A DNA stretch of 64,000 nucleotides from Marchantia polymorpha subsp. ruderalis. Lineage: Eukaryota; Streptophyta; Marchantiopsida; Marchantiales; Marchantiaceae. The stretch spans positions 30,010,501-30,074,500 of the forward strand of contig AP031353.1 in the NCBI GenBank assembly GCA_037833965.1, read 5' to 3'. Each line of letters starts with the position of its first letter. The stretch's first letter is position 1. Of this stretch, positions 63,961 through 64,000 are shown piece after piece. The position numbers were made by a program, and so were the translations under genes. The notes below the pieces were generated by a model. That model saw only the letters and a list, made by a program, of their open reading frames with translations. It made no database searches and was not told where the DNA came from.

Positions 63961-64000
63961 GTTCATTAGATATTTAAGCCAAGGTTTAGGATTTTGATGG

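Larger units (their letters stand above)
60142..64000. other. AT-rich right flank
   Basis: Strongly A+T DNA from about 60,300 on. The first 100 bases contain an AATAAA-type string and are the likely ALMT 3' UTR. No gene is recognised. The 75-bp triple repeat is at 63274-63498, and a degenerate repeat of the TGTTAGTTGGAA.CGACA kind lies near the right edge (about 63850-63960). Confidence 0.6.

Overview
The window is nuclear DNA of a land plant, most likely a bryophyte close to Marchantia. The evidence is five intron-bearing plant genes with GT-AG introns, long AT-rich gene-free blocks, and two mobile-element copies whose proteins resemble an abundant Marchantia repeat protein family as I remember it. 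The species assignment is from memory and was not searched.

Layout. 1-1.2 kb: a tandemly duplicated exon-like repeat. 1.4-3.0 kb (-): a two-exon Bet v 1/PR-10-like gene. 3.05-10.7 kb: no recognisable gene. 10.8-12.8 kb (+): a GH30 endo-beta-1,6-galactanase-like gene in at least five exons. 13.7-16.2 kb: AT-rich block. 18.15-22.2 kb (-): a seven-exon SPA photomorphogenesis repressor. 24-38 kb: one long AT-rich block split by a 4,831-bp GC-rich mobile element (31,243-36,073). 39.3-45.35 kb (+): a 14-exon plastid HCF101 Fe-S carrier gene. 46.66-52.64 kb: a decayed hAT DNA transposon interrupted by a second, 4,086-bp copy of the GC-rich element (46,837-50,922). 57.05-60.14 kb (+): a six-exon ALMT anion channel gene. 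60.2-64 kb: AT-rich DNA with a 75-bp triple repeat.

For SPA, HCF101, ALMT, GH30 and Bet v 1 I worked out exon borders by hand from splice sites, reading phase and family conservation. All phases close, giving 928, 619, 609, at least 464 and 152 residues. The host genes are unrelated and form no cluster: light signalling (SPA), plastid Fe-S assembly (HCF101), malate/anion transport (ALMT), cell-wall arabinogalactan turnover (GH30) and ligand binding/defence (Bet v 1).

The most unusual object is the GC-rich element pair. Both copies have TG...CA ends lying in a 13-bp imperfect inverted repeat, perfect 5-bp target duplications (TGTAT and CGACG), no recognisable direct terminal repeats, and no recognisable polymerase, integrase or transposase. 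They are packed with the small palindrome CGCCTTCGGCG in both leader and coding parts, and they carry a conserved roughly 200-residue domain plus a coiled-coil region. Their class is unsettled: an outsized solo LTR or LTR-derived non-autonomous element, or an unfamiliar TIR element.
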